Source: Arthrobacter ulcerisalmonis (lineage in GTDB: Bacteria > Actinomycetota > Actinomycetes > Actinomycetales > Micrococcaceae). Taken from it: a stretch of 64,000 nucleotides of DNA. Location of the stretch: positions 1-64,000 of the forward strand of contig NZ_UXAU01000017.1 of assembly GCF_900609065.1 (NCBI RefSeq). Reading direction: 5' to 3'. Made by a program: the position numbers and the translations under genes. Numbering within the stretch: position 1 is the first letter of the stretch; every line of letters starts with the position of its first letter. Positions 63,570-64,000 of the stretch are shown here, one piece after another. Under the pieces are notes generated by a model, which had not been told where the DNA came from, did no database searches, and saw only the letters and a list, made by a program, of their open reading frames with translations.

Positions 63570-64000
63570 ATGAGTCGGCACCAGATGTATCCGCCCACCA
63601 GTGGTCCTCAGCTTGCCAGCCCCGGCGGTGCGCCCATCGCTGCGTGGATGCCGCATGCGGAGGGAGTGATCCTCTTAGTCACGGCGTCCATGGTTCTGCA
63701 GACCGAAGTCGAGCGGATCGTGGCGGCGGCAGGAGCACAGCTATGTGTTGTTCCCAGCGCCGCGGAGGCCGGGCCGTTTTGGGACCAGTCCGCAGCCGTC
63801 CTGGTGGGTAGCGACATCCGTGAACTGCCGCCCCGACGCAAGGCACCGGCCGTCCTGGTGGGTCTGGACGGTGAAGGTGATTCGCTGTGGCACCTTGGCG
63901 CAGCCTTGGGTGCTGAACGGGTTGCCGTCTTGCCTGATGCGGCTGCCTGGCTGGCCAGCCACCTCAGCCTCTCTCGATCGCCCGGCCCCGGGGGAATGGT
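63570..64000 (+). CDS. Ssd/CpaE-like septum-site protein, 5' part
   Basis: An open frame from ATG at 63570 continues past the right edge, giving 143 residues in view. The segment GVILLVTASMVLQTEVERIVAAAG and the following VLVGSDIREL resemble the receiver-like N-terminus of the actinobacterial Ssd/CpaE-like proteins that precede Tad/type IV pilus genes (Rv3660c in Mycobacterium). The last visible residues, PGPGGMV, are where the MinD-type ATP loop normally begins. ATG at 63585 is an alternative start. Assignment rests on context and recall. Confidence 0.7.
   Translation, partial: MSRHQMYPPTSGPQLASPGGAPIAAWMPHAEGVILLVTASMVLQTEVERIVAAAGAQLCVVPSAAEAGPFWDQSAAVLVGSDIRELPPRRKAPAVLVGLDGEGDSLWHLGAALGAERVAVLPDAAAWLASHLSLSRSPGPGGM

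Noticed and set aside
63428..63598. 57-residue extension of the polymerase-like protein
   Set aside because: It overlaps the start of the divergent Ssd-like gene and has no family similarity.

Overview
The window comes from a high-GC actinobacterium, most likely Arthrobacter or Paenarthrobacter (Micrococcaceae). The uricase resembles, from memory, the 302-residue Arthrobacter globiformis enzyme. The right third keeps a gene set also found together in Mycobacterium: ponA-type PBP, RidA, Crp, MarP, acs, nth, a CoA-type Nudix and ssd. No database search was possible, so family names rest on motifs and recall.

1-18.6 kb is a purine-salvage and ureide-catabolism island. A tight minus-strand operon runs malic enzyme, malate synthase, an uncharacterised CitE-like protein (DUF6986) and (S)-ureidoglycine aminohydrolase, divergent from an IclR-type regulator. 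After these come a urate/xanthine permease, uricase, a 59-residue unknown protein, an 8-oxoguanine deaminase-like amidohydrolase, guanine deaminase, an AzgA-type permease and a three-gene xanthine dehydrogenase set. An allantoin/hydantoin permease-racemase-SDR operon at 26.8-29.9 kb carries an operator matching sites in the island, so it probably belongs to the same regulon. Purines would yield urate, then ureides and glyoxylate, with glyoxylate going to malate and pyruvate. Hydroxyisourate hydrolase, OHCU decarboxylase, allantoinase and allantoate amidohydrolase are not in the window.

18.6-36 kb is mixed: a LysR regulator beside mesX-mesD (folate-independent methionine synthase), an LssY-domain membrane protein, a MocA-like nucleotidyltransferase, aceE, a membrane sulfite-oxidase-like protein with an asparaginase and a small SCP-like protein, and purD-purC.

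36-38 kb holds the most striking locus. An XRE-HTH regulator with a long TPR-like helical region faces a 77-residue secreted pre-peptide that ends in IGNWPDPA and contains a second internal copy of it. Their shared 134-bp promoter carries nested inverted repeats. The layout is that of an RRNPP-like peptide-pheromone system. Just beyond lie interleaved palindromes and tRNA-Pro(CGG).

38-64 kb contains a heterodimeric ABC exporter, a phosphoesterase and class A PBP, DUF4177-RidA-Nudix, a REP-like repeat cluster, Crp/GlxR, the MarP protease, aroQ, an alpha-galactosidase/ABC sugar-uptake operon with a perfect TGTGA-N6-TCACA site, acs, a linker-rich membrane protein, nth, a CoA-type Nudix hydrolase, a family-A polymerase-like protein and the start of an Ssd/CpaE-like gene that runs off the right edge.
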